The notes under the pieces: generated by a model
What the model was told of the DNA's origin: nothing
Databases searched by the model: none
Seen by the model: the letters and a program-made list of their open reading frames with translations, nothing else
Origin: Promethearchaeota archaeon
GTDB lineage: Archaea > Asgardarchaeota > Lokiarchaeia > Sigynarchaeales > SOKP01
DNA length: 6,681 nucleotides
Direction: 5' to 3'
Assembly (NCBI GenBank): GCA_016839845.1
Contig: JAEOTL010000399.1
Location: 1 to 6,681 of the forward strand
Position numbers and translations under genes: made by a program
In this document: piece after piece, positions 4,671-6,681 of the stretch
Layout: every line of letters starts with the position of its first letter
Numbering within the stretch: position 1 is the first letter of the stretch

Positions 4671-6296
4671 TTAAATAATATCATAAATTCTGCCTAACCA
4701 ATAAACTAGCGTATAAGAATTTCCTGGTTCTTCTGTCAATCCATCACTATTAGGATTTCCTCCCTCATTTTCGAAGGGACTATTTTGCCATATCATTGGA
4801 CCCGCCCAATATTCTGAAATTGTGCGTGCTTTAAGGTATATTTTTTTATCAATACCAAATGCCTCATCCATCCAAGCAAATAACCCCCCAAAAGGATGGT
4901 TATAAAAGAAATTAATCCATTTTTCTCTTGTAGGATCTAATTCTTTTTTTCTTATTTCTGGATTGAGGCTCGTTGAACGTGTGGAATGAGGTCTCTGAGT
5001 AAGATTATAATCTCTCATTGGACACCAGTTAGAAGTATGAAATCTCCAGAGTTGATCTAGTACATCCCATCTTATTGTATCATCATCGTAGTCAGAATTT
5101 TCAAATCGAGCTCTTTGGTCTTTATTTAACATTTTCATAAAAACAAGGTGGAGCATGTTAAAATATAACTGACGATGATATTTCACGATTTGGTAAAAAC
5201 CCCTTTCATAATTTTTAATATAATGATATCTCAGATCGGGATTATCTTCCAAAAGGATGAGCGTATGCATATTCTGCGCTCCAAGCCCCAAACCGTAGTA
5301 TTCGAAGCCGGCATTCATCCAATCTCCCATATCAGCATCCATCATAAATAACATTTTGGCGGCAACATAATTATAAAGGGATTCATATTTCTCTGGATTT
5401 GCTGTTGCACCTATTCTTAGAGCAACTAAAAGCCAGTCAGCGGGATTAACATCTGACCCTGTTGGGGTTCCATCGTGGTTTAAAACCAACCAGTTTGATT
5501 CTAACTTCCAATGATTGAATACCTGGTTGACCATTAATTTCACTTGATCAACGCACCATTCTGAACCCTTATTCGCATCAGGATCAATGTATTTTAGTAC
5601 ATTAGCCCAGGCCATATAATATGCTGATACTTCATCTCTACTAGTTGTTAACCTAACCCTCCAATTTTTATATTTTCCAGTTCCATTATGATGTTTAGGA
5701 TGTTCTTCAAGCATAAAGGAATGATATTTCGATGCATCACCATATGAGCAAGCAAATCGAGATAGTATTCCCGGATACCACTCTCCGGTATCTGGATTAA
5801 TTCCAAGCCCTCCATTTGGAGCAGCAATCATGTTGCTTAAAGCTTTTGTGTAAAACTTTACGTCACTTGTAGCATTATCTACGGCTTCAGCATCATCATT
5901 ATCAAGTGCTACTTTGTATCTATAGCATGCAGCACAAAGAGAATAAGCGACAGCTTCGGCACCATTATCGGTTCCACGCCAGTAATCAATATTATCATAA
6001 GTATAGGATTGATCCTTAAAAGTTACTCCAACAGAAATACCTATCGGACTATTGAATTTACGTAATCGATAATCAAAAATGCGAGCCATTTCTTCCAACC
6101 GACTCATGTTTATTTCATCCATATCGTAAAAATAATCAGTGTTAGGAGGGTCGAGCCTATAAGTAAAGGAATTAAGGTCGTATAATATATAGAACACAAA
6201 GCCTGCAAAAGTGAGAGTGCCAAGTAATGGAAAAAGAAATAGTAAGGTGATAGCTCCATTCTTTCTCGTGAGATTCTTGCGTTTACGTATTCTCAT
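4671..6296 (-). CDS. membrane-anchored extracytoplasmic alpha/alpha-toroid-like protein of unknown function
   Basis: The 541-residue protein begins with a very basic stretch (RIRKRKNLTRKN) followed by one hydrophobic segment, about residues 15-39 (AITLLFLFPLLG onward). There is no cleavage-like site, so it is probably a single-pass anchor with the bulk outside the cell. The rest is rich in aromatic residues and helices with repeated blocks: YWRGTDNGAEAVAYSL (105-120), TTSRDEVSAYYMAW (217-230), FEYYGLGLGAQNMHTLILLE (331-350), NWCPMRDYN (423-431) and YWAGPMIWQNSPF (496-508). The TSRDE block and the later NxHTLxLLxxxPxLRxxY pattern recall uncharacterised six-hairpin (alpha/alpha-toroid) proteins related in fold to glycoside hydrolases and lyases. 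A polysaccharide- or glycan-related role is possible but not shown; I cannot name catalytic residues. N-x-S/T sequons occur at N63, N141 and N204, compatible with archaeal surface glycosylation. It converges on the eRF1-like gene, with 26 bases between the stops, and is divergent from the SDR gene. Confidence 0.75.
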   Translation of the reverse strand: MRIRKRKNLTRKNGAITLLFLFPLLGTLTFAGFVFYILYDLNSFTYRLDPPNTDYFYDMDEINMSRLEEMARIFDYRLRKFNSPIGISVGVTFKDQSYTYDNIDYWRGTDNGAEAVAYSLCAACYRYKVALDNDDAEAVDNATSDVKFYTKALSNMIAAPNGGLGINPDTGEWYPGILSRFACSYGDASKYHSFMLEEHPKHHNGTGKYKNWRVRLTTSRDEVSAYYMAWANVLKYIDPDANKGSEWCVDQVKLMVNQVFNHWKLESNWLVLNHDGTPTGSDVNPADWLLVALRIGATANPEKYESLYNYVAAKMLFMMDADMGDWMNAGFEYYGLGLGAQNMHTLILLEDNPDLRYHYIKNYERGFYQIVKYHRQLYFNMLHLVFMKMLNKDQRARFENSDYDDDTIRWDVLDQLWRFHTSNWCPMRDYNLTQRPHSTRSTSLNPEIRKKELDPTREKWINFFYNHPFGGLFAWMDEAFGIDKKIYLKARTISEYWAGPMIWQNSPFENEGGNPNSDGLTEEPGNSYTLVYWLGRIYDII

Positions 6297-6421
6297 TCCA
6301 ATAAAAATTATTTAATTCTATATTGTATTTTTAAATATTTTAAATGTTTGAATAATATTATTAAAATGAAAACGATTCATTAATCTTATATTAATAGAAA
6401 CAACTGTAAGAAGTGAAAAAA
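6297..6421. promoter_or_regulatory. divergent promoter region between the toroid-like and SDR genes
   Basis: This 125-base, strongly AT-rich gap must drive both genes. For the SDR, CTTATATT (6385-6392) is a fair TATA box, predicting transcription from about 6412 and a roughly ten-base leader. An AAGTGA (6411-6416) five bases before the ATG is at best a weak ribosome binding site. For the toroid gene several runs such as TTTAAAAATAC on the minus strand (about 6327-6337) could serve, and none can be singled out. Confidence 0.4.
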
Positions 6422-6681
6422 ATGGATAATGGTAGTTGGATTAAAGATAAAATTGTAATGATTACTGGAGCAAATTCTGGTATGGGTAAGAAGACTGCAC
6501 GAGAATTGAACCGTATGGGTGCTAAGGTTATAATGATGTGTCGTAACGAAGAGCGTGCCCAAAAAGCTATGGAAGACATAATAGAAGATACAGGTAATAC
6601 TGATATCGAAATTATGGTTGGAGATTTAGCAAATTTAGATTCAATCCGTAATGTCGATGCTGAATTTAAGAAAAAATATGA
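6422..6681 (+). CDS. short-chain dehydrogenase/reductase, N-terminal part (cut by window edge)
   Basis: Eighty-six codons run from the ATG at 6422 to the right edge without a stop. The sequence shows the classical SDR Rossmann start KDKIVMITGANSGMGKKTA (residues 9-27) with the TGxxxGxG dinucleotide-binding motif at 15-22. CRNEERAQKA (40-49) follows after the second strand; arginine at 41 there usually favours NADP(H). GDLANLDSIRN (67-77) contains the aspartate that contacts the adenine ring. The catalytic Asn-Ser-Tyr-Lys residues lie beyond the window. The N-terminal style is that of the retinol-dehydrogenase/WW-oxidoreductase-like SDRs that are numerous in Asgard genomes, but the substrate cannot be deduced. 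No membrane segment is visible at the N-terminus. Confidence 0.9.
   Translation, partial: MDNGSWIKDKIVMITGANSGMGKKTARELNRMGAKVIMMCRNEERAQKAMEDIIEDTGNTDIEIMVGDLANLDSIRNVDAEFKKKY

Noticed and set aside
6391..6579. A 62-codon minus-strand frame across the SDR start
   Set aside because: It lies antisense to the unmistakable Rossmann motif of the SDR and has no supporting signals.

Overview
The window reads as a piece of an AT-rich archaeal chromosome. The evidence is TATA-like core promoters with very short or absent leaders, a T-tract terminator, a stand-alone protein built from eRF1/Pelota-type domains, and a GTPase-like protein of the cyclic 2,3-diphosphoglycerate synthetase family. Low GC in most genes, a retinol-dehydrogenase-like SDR and a membrane-anchored toroid protein would fit an Asgard (Lokiarchaeia-like) genome. 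That placement is an impression from protein style, not something the sequence proves.

Left part (1-2268): a minus-strand gene for a DUF7000-like protein, cut by the left edge, has a strong bacterial-style Shine-Dalgarno sequence. A 266-base AT-rich gap with an imperfect hairpin follows. Next is a plus-strand reading frame for an alpha/beta-hydrolase-like protein with a GGSGG nucleophile elbow. It has no ATG, GTG or TTG where homology-style sequence begins, is richer in GC than its neighbours, and stops early. Three bases beyond its stop lies the end of a convergent VapBC-type toxin-antitoxin operon. That operon has an ATGA gene overlap and a perfect 21-bp palindrome inside its promoter.

Middle part (2269-4644): a complete CpgS/COG2403-type gene, followed by a T-tract, and then a 251-residue protein that looks like the middle and C-terminal domains of eRF1/Pelota without the N-terminal domain. 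Its GGQ-like position reads RNQ.

Right part (4645-6681): a convergent minus-strand gene for a 541-residue membrane-anchored, probably extracytoplasmic alpha/alpha-toroid-like protein of unknown function. It is divergent from the start of a short-chain dehydrogenase that runs off the right edge.

The genes do not form one pathway. Except for the toxin-antitoxin pair, each appears to be its own transcription unit, and two convergent pairs end almost on top of each other. The most unusual items are the truncated foreign-looking hydrolase beside the toxin-antitoxin module and the eRF1-like protein with the altered catalytic loop.
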